Below are positions 10,771-19,556 of a stretch of 25,692 nucleotides of DNA, in pieces. The stretch is from the IMG/VR virus record IMGVR_UViG_3300047673_000220, positions 1 through 25,692 of that record. One strand, 5' to 3'. The notes beneath the pieces were generated by a model. The model saw only the letters and a program-made list of their open reading frames with translations. It ran no database searches and was not told where the DNA came from. Each line of letters opens with the position of its first letter. Positions within the stretch are counted from its first letter, which is position 1. Made by a program: the position numbers and the translations under genes. The stretch is from a virus.

Positions 10771-11318
10771 CAGTGTGCCTCCGTCAGCCGGGCGGGAAAC
10801 ATCGGATCGACGTAAGCCTGTTGCGGCCGCGCCCTTGCACTCATCGCCATCATCACCGGCCGGCTGCCACACGCGGCTGCGGTAACGCCAACCTGTGCGT
10901 GACCGTAGTCCGAGCTACACCAGCGGCCGCCTTCAAAGAGGCCGTGCGCTTCTGCGATGCGGCCTAGCTCCTGTCGGCTTGGCAGATTGCAGCGGCGATC
11001 AACCCGCCCGCGCCCGGTCTGGCACACGTCCAAGGCCTTGCCGCATGGGTGCATGCTGGCCAGCCCGCAATGTCCGCGCCGGATGCCGCCCATGAATTTC
11101 ACAGCGGCACCGCGTGCTTCCAGATCGTCGATGTAGGCCTGAAAGGTGGAGGCGTACTGCCAGCCGACGCGAGCGGTGGCGCCGGTCTTGTGCGAAACGA
11201 CAACGCCGGGGCCGGCGCTGTTGCCATTGGCGTCGATAACGTGCTTGCGAGCAAATGCCGAAGTCGCGACTACGCACACAAACGCAGCCGCGACAACTGA
11301 AACGAGTCGTCGCTGCAT
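10770..11318 (-). CDS. Exported M15-type peptidase (endolysin candidate)
   Basis: The product is 182 residues starting at the ATG at 11318, which has AAGGA 8 nt upstream. A GTG at 11342 overlapping the previous stop is possible but gives a worse signal peptide. Residues 1-23 form a Sec signal peptide ending AFA. The mature part carries the zinc-site pattern of M15/D-Ala-D-Ala carboxypeptidase-like enzymes: 'SMHPCGKALDV' (H90, D97) and 'DYGHAQV' (H140). Six cysteines (84, 92, 99, 110, 134, 150) suggest disulfides, fitting a periplasmic enzyme. It would cut peptidoglycan peptides. Being exported by Sec, it may not need a large-pore holin. Confidence 0.78.
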   Translation of the reverse strand: MQRRLVSVVAAAFVCVVATSAFARKHVIDANGNSAGPGVVVSHKTGATARVGWQYASTFQAYIDDLEARGAAVKFMGGIRRGHCGLASMHPCGKALDVCQTGRGRVDRRCNLPSRQELGRIAEAHGLFEGGRWCSSDYGHAQVGVTAAACGSRPVMMAMSARARPQQAYVDPMFPARLTEAH

Positions 11319-11338
11319 GAACATCGTCCTTATGGTGT

Positions 11339-13885
11339 TCACCCCGGAGTAAACGCAAAGCCTTCGCTGCCGGCAAAGCCACCACCGCCGCCGAAGCCGC
11401 CAAAGTCGCCCATATTGCCGCCGCTAAAGCTGGTGTCGAAGTTCTGCCAGTTGGGCCAGCCTTGGCCGGGCAGACCCTGACTGTAGAACGGCGATAATGG
11501 TAACTGCTGCTGTTGCTGCCACGGCGGTAACATTGACTGGTTCTGCGGACCCGGCGGCATTCCCGGTTGCCCCGGTGCTCCCGCTGACGGCGGTGGTGGT
11601 GACGGCGGCTGCACAAATGGCAGTCCTGCTGTCGCGGCCTGACCTTGGCCGCGCATGGTTTGCTCCTGCGGCGTTGCTGCCGGCCCGGTCTGGTCGAGGA
11701 AGCCCGGCTTATAGCCGCCACTGACGGCGTCCATCATCGCCTTGGCCAAGCCCGGCGGCGTGCCCGGTCCACCAAACTGGTCGGCGTTGCGTGGCGGCCC
11801 AGCCGGCGATCCTTGCGGCAGAGCAATAGCCGGACTGCCGCCCGGCGGACCCGAACTGCGCGCCAGTTCGGCGGCACGCGACTGGTCGCGGGTGGCCTGT
11901 TCGGCTGGCGTTGCTGCCGGCCCGGTCTGCCTGAGAAAGCCGGGGCTGTAGGGCGCGGTGCTGAATTGGCCAATCGCAGCGCCCAGCCTGTCACCAAGGC
12001 CCGGTGGTCCCGGTGGTTGTGGCGCTGGTGGTGGCCCGGCGGTCGCCGGCCCCGGTCCCTGTGCAGCGGCGTAGCGTTGTTCGGTCGCCCGCGCCGCGTC
12101 CTGCTGCGCCTGTTCCTGTGGCGTCGCGGCAGGTCCGGGTCGCAGATAATTGCGTGCGACTGGCGCACCCGAATCCGGCCCGAAATTTGGGCGCGGCGGC
12201 GGTAGCGGCGTGCCACCGGGACCACCGACATTATAGGGCGGCAGCGGCAGGTCGGTGAGGGTCGAGCCTTTTGGCCCCCCGAACGCTGGCGGCGCATTGG
12301 CGATGTCGCGGAAGGTTGCGCCCTGCGGCGGATTAGTCGGAGGCGTTTGCGACCCGTACAGGCCGGTGAGCGTGTTTGGCTTTTGGCGGGACGCATCCAG
12401 CGTTTTCAATGTCTGTTCCGGCGCCGGCATGTTTTCGGGCTTGGCCAGTCTGCCGGCAGCATCGGGTGCAGGCGGCACCGGCCCAGTAGGAGGCGGCCGG
12501 ACGGGCTTGCCAGAGGGGGTGTTTCTGTTGCCCGCGCCGGTTTGAGCCGGTGCCGGTCGGGCCGGTACTGCCGGCCCGATGTCGCGCGTTAGTCCCATCG
12601 CCTGCTCACCGGAGCCGCTTGGGTTGACGATCTGACGGCCGGTATTCGGGTCAACGTAGCCGCCTGCAACCGGCATCTGGTTGCCCAGTCCACTGCTGGG
12701 CGGTGCCGATGCGGCCTGCGCTGCCGATTGCGGTGCGGCGGCCGGTGCTCGCGCGCTGGCCGGCTTCTGGTCTGCTGGCACCGCCGGACCCGCACCAGCG
12801 GGCCGCTGATATGGCAGCGGCACGGTCCCCGTTCCGGTGCCCACTGACGGTGGCAGCCTCTGGTCGGGATAGTTGGTCGATTGCTGGCCGGGATAGACTC
12901 TGGTTGGAATTTCCGGCTGCGGCGCAGCTTGCGCTGGCGCAGGTGCTGCTTTGGTGGGTGGCGCTTGCGGTGCGGCTTGCGGCGCCTGTGCCGGCTGGAA
13001 CGGCGGCGCCGGCACCTGATAGAACGGGGCGCCACCCTGTCCAGTGTTCATGTTGCGGTTGCCCGGCAGATACATTGCCGGATTTGCGCCGGTCGCTTGC
13101 GGTCCAACGTTTCCGGTCGGGAACGACGGCTGCGGGTTGATCGCGCCGGTGATGGCTTGCTGTGCCGGCGATCCTGCCACTGCCGATGTCGGCGTCGGTG
13201 AAAAAGCCTGCGTTGGCGTGACTGTCGGGCCGCCGGTCATGGTGTCGCCGAGCGGTTTACCCGGTGCTGCCTTGGGTGCTGCTTGCGCGGTTTGCGTCGG
13301 TGGCTGGCCTCGCAATTCCTTGACGATGGTCATGCCTTCGTCTGCCGCCCGCGAGTCTTTCCCCTTGGCTTGAATTTCGCCATGGCCAACAATGTTTTGC
13401 GACGGGATATTGAAGCGTTGCTGCACGGCTGGATAAAGCTTGCGCGCCGCTTCTAGTGCCGCCGGCGTCGGATTTTCGCCGCCGCCGACAAATGAAATGC
13501 CCATTGCGTTGTTGTTGCTGATGTCTGGGCGGTCGCTGCGATATTGCGACCCCGGCGGCATGACGTGGTTGGTGCGCGCGTCGAGCGGCGCCGTCTGGTA
13601 AACGGTGCCGTCCTTGTCGATGACAAAGTGATAGCCGTAAGGAACGCCGCCGCGCCCCGGATCACCTTTGGCCGTGCTCAATGCACTTTGTAGATTTTCG
13701 CCTCCGGTATAGTGCGACACGATGGCGCTGAAAGGCTGCGCGTTAGCAGTGGCGCTGCGCCCGAAGGTTTGCCCCGGCTGGTAGGCCTGTACGATCTTTA
13801 GCCCCGGCACTTCCAGTTGTGGGATTTCCCCCGGCGGGCGTGGCGGGTTTGGGTCATAAGAGGGCAGCGTGCGTGGCCATGCCAT
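11339..13885 (-). CDS. N-acetylmuramoyl-L-alanine amidase with a giant proline-rich tail
   Basis: The product is 848 residues. The ATG at 13885 shares 1 nt with the previous stop and has AAGGA 8 nt upstream; a GTG one codon earlier is possible. Residues about 45-195 are an Amidase_2/PGRP domain: 'IVSHYTGG' (H58), 'YGYHFVIDKDGTVYQ' (84-98), 'NNNAMGISFVGGG' (124-136), 'NIVGHGEIQ' (H168) and 'KGKDSRAADEGM' (D177 as probable third zinc ligand). The remaining 650 residues are P/A/G/Q-rich and almost surely disordered, with three copies of a 'GPAATPxEQ' module and a glycine-rich end. It follows the ejection-protein genes, so a virion-associated lysin that opens the cell wall during DNA entry is likely. 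Confidence 0.85.
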   Translation of the reverse strand: MAWPRTLPSYDPNPPRPPGEIPQLEVPGLKIVQAYQPGQTFGRSATANAQPFSAIVSHYTGGENLQSALSTAKGDPGRGGVPYGYHFVIDKDGTVYQTAPLDARTNHVMPPGSQYRSDRPDISNNNAMGISFVGGGENPTPAALEAARKLYPAVQQRFNIPSQNIVGHGEIQAKGKDSRAADEGMTIVKELRGQPPTQTAQAAPKAAPGKPLGDTMTGGPTVTPTQAFSPTPTSAVAGSPAQQAITGAINPQPSFPTGNVGPQATGANPAMYLPGNRNMNTGQGGAPFYQVPAPPFQPAQAPQAAPQAPPTKAAPAPAQAAPQPEIPTRVYPGQQSTNYPDQRLPPSVGTGTGTVPLPYQRPAGAGPAVPADQKPASARAPAAAPQSAAQAASAPPSSGLGNQMPVAGGYVDPNTGRQIVNPSGSGEQAMGLTRDIGPAVPARPAPAQTGAGNRNTPSGKPVRPPPTGPVPPAPDAAGRLAKPENMPAPEQTLKTLDASRQKPNTLTGLYGSQTPPTNPPQGATFRDIANAPPAFGGPKGSTLTDLPLPPYNVGGPGGTPLPPPRPNFGPDSGAPVARNYLRPGPAATPQEQAQQDAARATEQRYAAAQGPGPATAGPPPAPQPPGPPGLGDRLGAAIGQFSTAPYSPGFLRQTGPAATPAEQATRDQSRAAELARSSGPPGGSPAIALPQGSPAGPPRNADQFGGPGTPPGLAKAMMDAVSGGYKPGFLDQTGPAATPQEQTMRGQGQAATAGLPFVQPPSPPPPSAGAPGQPGMPPGPQNQSMLPPWQQQQQLPLSPFYSQGLPGQGWPNWQNFDTSFSGGNMGDFGGFGGGGGFAGSEGFAFTPG
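11650..12150 (-). repeat. Three-copy 'PGFLxQTGPAATPxEQ' repeat in the amidase tail
   Basis: In protein order the units are 'YLRPGPAATPQEQAQQ' (coding near 12121), 'SPGFLRQTGPAATPAEQATR' (near 11908) and 'KPGFLDQTGPAATPQEQTMR' (near 11671). The DNA shares GGCGTTGCTGCCGGCCCGGT between the last two copies. Spacings are about 213 and 237 nt. The last two units are also preceded by a matching 'PPGL' segment, so the repeat unit is about 70-80 residues and has diverged. Confidence 0.75.
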
Positions 13886-15846
13886 CACCGTGATCCTTGG
13901 TTTGCGGCACTCATTGCCGCCAGAACGCGATCAAAAGAATTTGGCCCGGTTGGTCCTGCCGGACCCGCCGGCGGCGCTGTCATGCGATTGCGCGCCCACT
14001 TTGATTCCAGAATTTGGCCTTCAATACTAGGAAACGCCTTATTGGCTGCGGAACCGACAAGGACGGTCGCAAGCGGCCCAGCGCCGAGCATATGCGCGAT
14101 GGTGCCCATGATGACGGGAGGCCCGAAACGGGTCGGCACATTCGCCATGATCTTGGCGCCGCCGCCCTTGACCGAAGCATAATCATAGCGCCGCGCCAGC
14201 AACGCCAATTCCTTGAGCGCTTGCACGTTATTGCCGCCAAGCTTTTCCAGTTCGCCGGGGTCATTGGCGACAAGGTTGTCGATCTTGTCGGCAAACTGGC
14301 GTGCGTTCGGCGCCTTTTCGGCATTCATCGTTGTCCGCAACAGTTCGGACAGGCGGCCGGCGGCCTCTTGGCTCTTTGTAATTGCCTGCGCGGTGTCAAA
14401 GGCCTCACCGGGGACGCCGGCACGGATCGCGGTGTCGCGCATCGCTTGTGTCGCCGGCTCGTAAACTTCCCCATGATATTTTGCTTGCATCCCCGGCATA
14501 TCGAGCAAGTCCTTGCCGAGATTGCTGCGCCAGTTTTTGAATTGCTCGTAGCGCGCGTAAGGAATTCTGGCGCCGGTGGCTGGGTCCACCGGATTCATCT
14601 GCTGAATTGCATCCAAGCGCGGCTTTACTGTCGCGTTCCAGTCGTTCGGGTCCATCTTGTTTCGCAGCGCCAGAAGTGCGTTCTCGACCGGCTGTGTCAG
14701 CACGGCCTTTTGGCCGACTTGGTCCTCAAGGTATTGCTGCACGCGACCGCTGACATCGCCGCCGCCTACACGCGCCTGTTCGGCTTGGTTGATAACTTCG
14801 GCATTTCCCGGTGTGCGCGCCGGCAGCGCCTGCCGCTCCTGCACCAGCGCCTTGCCACGCGCTTGCATCGCGTCGAGCATGGCGTTGCTTTGTGCCTCGA
14901 TCCCCGGACTCTGCCCCATTAATTCTCTTTCCAGTGCCACGCCTTTGCGATTGGCAAGGGCGCCGAATGTCGGTGGCACGCCCTGATTCTCGCCAATCCT
15001 CTGAATGTTTGCCGCATCGGACGCGGCGTACTGGCGCGGGTCGTAGCGCGAGGCGACGCTGCTGACGCCGCGACCGAGCAGACCGGCGCCGGATTGAGCG
15101 CCAGCACCACCAAGCAATGACCCGGCCAACCTGCCCGTTTCGCCGTACATCTGGCCGCCGATTTCGCCGCCCAATTGCGCACCCGCAACTGGCGCCGCAA
15201 CATTTGTGGCCAGTGCGCGGGCACCGGCGAGAATCTTTGGCGCCAGTCCGGGCGCTGCCCGAATAACCGACCTTGCAATAGCAGGTAGGCCGCCGCTCAC
15301 AGCTTCGGCACCGAATTCAGCGGCGCGTTGCAATGGCGTGGACGCCTGTTCCGGCACGTTCAATGATTGACGAATCACTGCACCCGGTTCGGGGATTGGT
15401 TTGAATTGCGTCGGCGCAATCACGCCGGCATTTTCCAGCTTGCCGCGAATATAATCCGCTGGCCAGTTGAGCGGATTTAAGCCGGCGTTGGTCAGGGCGA
15501 CGCCGAAGTCGGCGGCGGCGATAGGACTAAGGCCACTTCTGGTCGCAAAGCGCGTTGCGACATTGAACGCCTCCGAATTGCCCTTCGGTGCGTCAGCGGC
15601 ATCGCTGACACTGCGATAGGCTTCCGACATCTTGACGTAGTCGGGCGTGCCGGCCTTGTCCTGATTGTCTTTGAGCCATTGCGCGTAGTCGAGGCGCCGC
15701 TGCATGTTTTCGTCGGGCGGCGCTTGCGGCTGTGCAGTCGGCGCGACGATAGGTGCGGCGGCTGGCGCAGCAACAGGCACCGCTGTCGGTGCTGTGTCGG
15801 CGCCGGCAATCGGCAAATCCTCTGGAGTCCTGAGAACGAAAGCCAT
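13885..15846 (-). CDS. Phage internal virion / DNA-ejection protein (gp16 position)
   Basis: The product is 653 residues. After an A/P/V-rich N-terminus (about residues 18-45) comes a large helical protein. Two glycine/alanine-rich hydrophobic regions are visible: 'GGEIGGQMYGETGRLAGSLL' with 'GGAGAQSGAGLLGRG', and near the end 'PPVIMGTIAHMLGAGPLATV'. Such sequences are typical of podovirus ejection proteins that insert in the cell envelope. It is the last and largest of three internal-protein genes, matching the gp14-gp15-gp16 order of T7, although no sequence relation to gp16 and no transglycosylase motif was recognised. The ATG shares 1 nt with the stop of the gene before. The role is inferred from order and composition. 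Confidence 0.68.
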   Translation of the reverse strand: MAFVLRTPEDLPIAGADTAPTAVPVAAPAAAPIVAPTAQPQAPPDENMQRRLDYAQWLKDNQDKAGTPDYVKMSEAYRSVSDAADAPKGNSEAFNVATRFATRSGLSPIAAADFGVALTNAGLNPLNWPADYIRGKLENAGVIAPTQFKPIPEPGAVIRQSLNVPEQASTPLQRAAEFGAEAVSGGLPAIARSVIRAAPGLAPKILAGARALATNVAAPVAGAQLGGEIGGQMYGETGRLAGSLLGGAGAQSGAGLLGRGVSSVASRYDPRQYAASDAANIQRIGENQGVPPTFGALANRKGVALERELMGQSPGIEAQSNAMLDAMQARGKALVQERQALPARTPGNAEVINQAEQARVGGGDVSGRVQQYLEDQVGQKAVLTQPVENALLALRNKMDPNDWNATVKPRLDAIQQMNPVDPATGARIPYARYEQFKNWRSNLGKDLLDMPGMQAKYHGEVYEPATQAMRDTAIRAGVPGEAFDTAQAITKSQEAAGRLSELLRTTMNAEKAPNARQFADKIDNLVANDPGELEKLGGNNVQALKELALLARRYDYASVKGGGAKIMANVPTRFGPPVIMGTIAHMLGAGPLATVLVGSAANKAFPSIEGQILESKWARNRMTAPPAGPAGPTGPNSFDRVLAAMSAANQGSR

Positions 15847-17699
15847 TATTGTGCTCGCTTTCGCCCGGTGAGTGAATCAGCCCAGTCGAGCAATGGATTG
15901 CCAGAAGTCGGCGCTGCGTTCGGCGCGGCAGCCGGTGCGGACGGTCTGGTCGCGACGTTGATGCCGCTGCGGTTTGACGGTGGAATAGCCGGTGTTGAAG
16001 GCGCTGGTCCTGCCACTGATGTCGAAGCCAATGGCACCGGCGCGCTGCCGGGCTGAAGCACGTTGGCGATGCGGATAAATTCGGAGTTATCCGGCGAGTT
16101 GGAAATACCGGACGCATAGGCGCCGGGTCCATAGCGGTTGATTTCGCGCGGGTCATTCTTTTGCGGCTGCGGCATATCCGGCAGAACAGCGCGCGGGTCC
16201 AGACCATTGGCTTGCAACCGCTTGGCGGTCTGGTCGCCGATGTTGACGGCTTCCTCAAAATTGGACACGGCGGACGTATAGGCCTGATCCAACATTTGCG
16301 ACTTTGTCGCGGCGTTCAATCGGCCGCCACCTTTGATGTAGTTGAACCAGCCGCCAACCCAGTTCTGCCATTGCGCCGCGTTGCGGCCTAACACCAACTC
16401 CTCGCCGCGCACCGCCGAGCCGGGATCGAACACCTTGGCCAGCGCGTAGATCAAATGCAGGTCGGCATAGCCGGTGTCGTACTTCGCGGCGCGCTGCATT
16501 TCGTTATACATCTGGTCGGCGACGCGCGCCTTGGCGACGGCCGGGTCTTGCTGGAAGCGACTGACTTCCTGCTGGTCAAAACCGCGCACCGCCGGCGTCA
16601 CGGTGACGCCGGGTGCGGGCGTCGTCGTTTGCATCGGAAGTGCCGCCGGTGGCCGCCATATTCCGTTGACAATACCGCCGGCATCCGGCGCGGCCGGCTG
16701 TGGCCCCTGTGACGCTCCCGGCGGTTGCAGCAATGCTGCGGTCGGGCCGCCGGTGGTGGCAGCGGCAGCCGGCGCCGTGTTCGGCAGCGCGCCGGTTGCC
16801 GATGAGTCTGCCGGGCGCGTGGTGCGGAAATAGTAATCAATCGCCGAATGCAGCGGCGCGTAGGTCGCGTTTGGAACCGTTTTTTGGATACCGACAATCA
16901 CGCGACCGCCGTTCGGCGCCGGTTCAATCTGTTGCTCAATTTTGTAGAGCTTGCTGTATTTTGCCGCCAGACTTGGCATGCTCTCACTTGGCGTCTGTCC
17001 GTTCTGAATCTGCTGGGTCGCGCGCAATAGCGATTCATGGATTGCATTGTCCTCAAAGCCTTGCCCCGGCGTGCCCGGCGATAGCGCACCCATTGCTAGA
17101 ATTGCGTGACCCGGCGGAACGAAAGCGGCCATTGGCTGTCCGGTCAGCGCATCGGTTTTGCCGCCGTCAGTGGTTGACCTGTAGCTTATGCTGCCGTCCG
17201 GTGCCCTGATGCCGATGTTTTCCAGTTTGGCTTCATGGGTCGTCGGCGCCGGCAGTTTTTCTTCAAGCGCACCCATTTGTTGCAGGTAGCGCGGTGAACC
17301 AATTGGCGCCGGTGCGATGGACAAGTCTTGCTGGCCGCGTGACGCATAGACGCCTTTGGTAAAGTCCGCTGCTGATTTGCCAAGCAGCGCCGACCCCTTA
17401 GTCACCGCCTCGCCAAACCGGGTCTTGGCGCCGATCAACTGCGTTTCCTGCTCTGGCGTCCACGCGGGGCCAGCTTGCCTTTTTTGCTCCGTCAGACTGT
17501 CGAGTTCGGCGGTGGCGTCGGCGGCGGCTTGTTTGGCGTCCAGTTCGTTTTGCAACTCCATGCGCTTCTGCGCGCTGGTCTTGATTTGCTCACCGGCCAC
17601 CGCCGCGTGCAGCATCGTCTGCGGGCCATTGGAAATCGTGTTGCCAAGCTGGGCCAGCGCGTCGCCGATGGTGTTGTCGGGGATATATTGAAGGGGCAT
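15846..17699 (-). CDS. Phage internal virion / DNA-ejection protein (gp15 position)
   Basis: The product is 617 residues. The N-terminus is helical with a coiled-coil-like 'AQKRMELQNELDAKQAAADA'. A P/A/T-rich region lies in the middle (about 300-360). A compact domain follows: 'ADLHLIYALAKVFDPGSAVR', 'GEELVLGRNAAQWQNWVGG', 'GGGRLNAATKSQMLDQAY'. The 'IYA.AK..DP.S.VR..E' pattern is one I associate with virion proteins of many phages. The C-terminus is again A/P-rich and disordered. Position between gp14-like and gp16-like genes supports an internal or ejection protein. It shares 1 nt with the next gene (TAATG) and starts 15 nt after the previous stop. Confidence 0.68.
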   Translation of the reverse strand: MPLQYIPDNTIGDALAQLGNTISNGPQTMLHAAVAGEQIKTSAQKRMELQNELDAKQAAADATAELDSLTEQKRQAGPAWTPEQETQLIGAKTRFGEAVTKGSALLGKSAADFTKGVYASRGQQDLSIAPAPIGSPRYLQQMGALEEKLPAPTTHEAKLENIGIRAPDGSISYRSTTDGGKTDALTGQPMAAFVPPGHAILAMGALSPGTPGQGFEDNAIHESLLRATQQIQNGQTPSESMPSLAAKYSKLYKIEQQIEPAPNGGRVIVGIQKTVPNATYAPLHSAIDYYFRTTRPADSSATGALPNTAPAAAATTGGPTAALLQPPGASQGPQPAAPDAGGIVNGIWRPPAALPMQTTTPAPGVTVTPAVRGFDQQEVSRFQQDPAVAKARVADQMYNEMQRAAKYDTGYADLHLIYALAKVFDPGSAVRGEELVLGRNAAQWQNWVGGWFNYIKGGGRLNAATKSQMLDQAYTSAVSNFEEAVNIGDQTAKRLQANGLDPRAVLPDMPQPQKNDPREINRYGPGAYASGISNSPDNSEFIRIANVLQPGSAPVPLASTSVAGPAPSTPAIPPSNRSGINVATRPSAPAAAPNAAPTSGNPLLDWADSLTGRKRAQ

Positions 17700-17714
17700 A
17701 ATTTTATCCGCTGG

Positions 17715-18413
17715 TTAAACCGTGCCGCCGCCACCGATGCCGCTGAACATGCTGGCACCGGCGCCCTTGCCGGCGATCCCGGCAAGCGAGTTGGCAATGC
17801 CGCCCCACGGCGACGGCGTCATCTGGATTTTCTGCGGTTCGACCTGCTTGGCGACGTTGTAGGCCGCCAGATCACCGCGCCGGTAATTATTATAAAGGTC
17901 GATGCCCTGATTGCCGGTCTGGAATTCCTTGTTGACCGTGTTCTGCAAACCGAATTGCGAACCGCCGTAGGATTGGATTGTAGCCAATGCGGCAATGCGC
18001 TGACGGGCGTCGGCCGCCGCCGTGGCCACGCGGCTGGCGATGGCGCCCTTTACTTCCGGCGCGGCGTTTTGCTGTCCCGATAGCAGCATGTCGCCGGCAA
18101 GCTGGTCCGGCGTTTGTCCCGGCTGGATCGCGGTTGGCGTGATGTCGGTCTGCACGCGCTGCTGTTCGGTGGTCTGCTGGTCTTTCTGCGTTTGCGCCGA
18201 AATCTGGTCGGCCGTCTGCTGCTGCGCTTGCTGCGCCAATGCCCGGTTGGCGTTGTCGCGCGCGGTCGCCTCTTGCGCCTGCTGGCGCTGGTAATCGACC
18301 CAGCGCTGGTTGGCCGCCATCTGTTCTTCCATGGCGGACTGCTGCTGCGAATAATTAATCAGGCCGCCGGCAATCGAGCCGACCAGCCCAATCATCGAAA
18401 GCGGGTCACACAT
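17715..18413 (-). CDS. Phage internal virion protein, gp14-like
   Basis: The product is 232 residues. The N-terminal 'MCDPLSMIGLVGSIAGGLIN' is a short hydrophobic segment as in T7 gp14-type proteins, followed by a long Q/A-rich helical region ('SQQQSAMEEQMAANQRWVDY' onward to about residue 85). The end is glycine-rich ('GAGASMFSGIGGGGTV'). T7 gp14 forms the outer-membrane pore of the ejection apparatus. The similarity here is in architecture and gene order, not checked by alignment. The spacing is 4 nt to the upstream stop and 15 nt to the downstream start, within the late operon. Confidence 0.7.
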   Translation of the reverse strand: MCDPLSMIGLVGSIAGGLINYSQQQSAMEEQMAANQRWVDYQRQQAQEATARDNANRALAQQAQQQTADQISAQTQKDQQTTEQQRVQTDITPTAIQPGQTPDQLAGDMLLSGQQNAAPEVKGAIASRVATAAADARQRIAALATIQSYGGSQFGLQNTVNKEFQTGNQGIDLYNNYRRGDLAAYNVAKQVEPQKIQMTPSPWGGIANSLAGIAGKGAGASMFSGIGGGGTV

Positions 18414-18417
18414 AGGC

Positions 18418-19065
18418 TTATGTACTTCTTACGATATTGATGTTGCCGGTCCCGGTCGGCGAGGCCGGGTTTAGCCCTTGGCTGGTGTAGTAGTTGTTTG
18501 CATAGCTGTTGGCAGCGCTGATGCCGCCGACCGCAATCGGGTCGAACATGGCGCCGAGCGGGTTGAGGTTGGGCGTCGAAATGGCGCCCTGCTGCACCAT
18601 GCCGGTGGCGGTGTTGGCGGCCACGGTCGGATCTTCCGTAGCGTATAACTGATTGATCGCCTGCTGCTTTTCGTTGCCGATTTGCGTTCGCAAGGACGCC
18701 GCTTGCGCGTCGGCGGCGGCTTTGAGGCCGGCTTGGTCGGTGAGGTTTTGCGTATTGAGGCGGCCAGCGGCATCGACGGCGGCAGAGGAGTTGAGTGTCC
18801 CGGCGCGCGCCGTGTCATAAGTGAGCTTGTTTTTTGCCAGCGTATATTGGTTTTGCAGTTGCGGCAGCGTGTAATCGAGCGAGGCCTGCTTGTATTTGTT
18901 GAAGAACGCATCATCGAAATTTCCGGCCGAGAAAATATCGTTGACCTGCTGCGTGCCTTGCTGCAAACGCGCCTGCCGGTCGGCTTCTTTCTGCTTGGCT
19001 TCTGCCGCCTGCTGCATTTCAAATTGCATCATCTGGTCGTTTGAAGAATGAGATTTTCCGCCCAT
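18418..19065 (-). CDS. Phage structural protein, helical and glutamine-rich
   Basis: The product is 215 residues. The ATG at 19065 was chosen because it shares 1 nt with the stop of the GNAT gene (TGATG), while the frame is open upstream to 19176. The N-terminal 'NDQMMQFEMQQAAEAKQKEA' and following residues form a long amphipathic helix. 'YTLPQLQNQYTLAKNKLTYD' and 'TGMVQQGAISTPNLNPLGAM' follow, and the C-terminus is rich in N, S and G. It resembles small internal virion proteins that lie just before gp14-like genes. No enzymatic motif is seen. The function is inferred from position. Confidence 0.65.
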   Translation of the reverse strand: MGGKSHSSNDQMMQFEMQQAAEAKQKEADRQARLQQGTQQVNDIFSAGNFDDAFFNKYKQASLDYTLPQLQNQYTLAKNKLTYDTARAGTLNSSAAVDAAGRLNTQNLTDQAGLKAAADAQAASLRTQIGNEKQQAINQLYATEDPTVAANTATGMVQQGAISTPNLNPLGAMFDPIAVGGISAANSYANNYYTSQGLNPASPTGTGNINIVRST

Positions 19066-19556
19066 CACAGCACCTTTCGCATGACGACGCCGATTTCTTC
19101 GGCACCGAATTTTTTGAACAGATTGACCAGCGTCGGCATCGCTGCATGGCCACTGGTCAGCGGGATATGCGCGCAAGTGGCGCCGTCAGATTTCATCAGG
19201 TCCATGCACGCTCCCACCAGCGCGCGGCCAACCGGCGTGCCGCGATAGGCCGGTAGCGCATACAGTTCGTCCATCACCGCCAGCGGCGTTGCCGAAAAGC
19301 TTTCATCGAAATGGTAGGAAATCACGCCGACGATTTTGTCACCGTCAACGGCGATGATGTGCGGCGAAAAGCCTGAGCCGATGGCGCTGGTGAGATATTT
19401 TGTGCAGACATCGGTGCTGAATTGCAGCGCCGGCTGATAGTGGCTTTCATTAAAGAAAACTTGGAACAGTGCTACCAATGCCGGAATGTCTGCGACGCTC
19501 GCCAGCCGCAACTGGATTGCCGGTTTGGTCTGGGTTCGCTCTGCGGCGGTGCTCAT
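19065..19556 (-). CDS. GNAT-family acetyltransferase
   Basis: The product is 163 residues from the ATG at 19556; the frame is open further to 19715 but that part overlaps the previous gene. The GNAT fold is clear: 'IQLRLASVADIPALVALF' (beta1-alpha1), 'HIIAVDGDKIVGVISYHF' (beta2-3), 'AVMDELYALPAYRGTPVGRA' (beta4 and the acetyl-CoA pyrophosphate loop RGTPVG) and a C-terminal 'LFKKFGAEEIGVVMRKVL'. It would transfer an acetyl group from acetyl-CoA to an unknown amine, possibly on a virion or host protein. A free-standing acetyltransferase inside the tail/ejection operon is uncommon. It is coupled by TGATG to the next gene. Confidence 0.8.
   Translation of the reverse strand: MSTAAERTQTKPAIQLRLASVADIPALVALFQVFFNESHYQPALQFSTDVCTKYLTSAIGSGFSPHIIAVDGDKIVGVISYHFDESFSATPLAVMDELYALPAYRGTPVGRALVGACMDLMKSDGATCAHIPLTSGHAAMPTLVNLFKKFGAEEIGVVMRKVL

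Noticed and set aside
11324-11342. Upstream starts (GTG at 11342, ATG at 11324) for the M15 peptidase
   Set aside because: The AAGGA at 11327-11331 is correctly spaced only for the ATG at 11318, which also gives a more typical signal peptide.
14014-14922. Long rightward open frame inside the 653-residue ejection gene
   Set aside because: Antisense shadow caused by high GC at third codon positions; the leftward frame has far better protein character and coupling.
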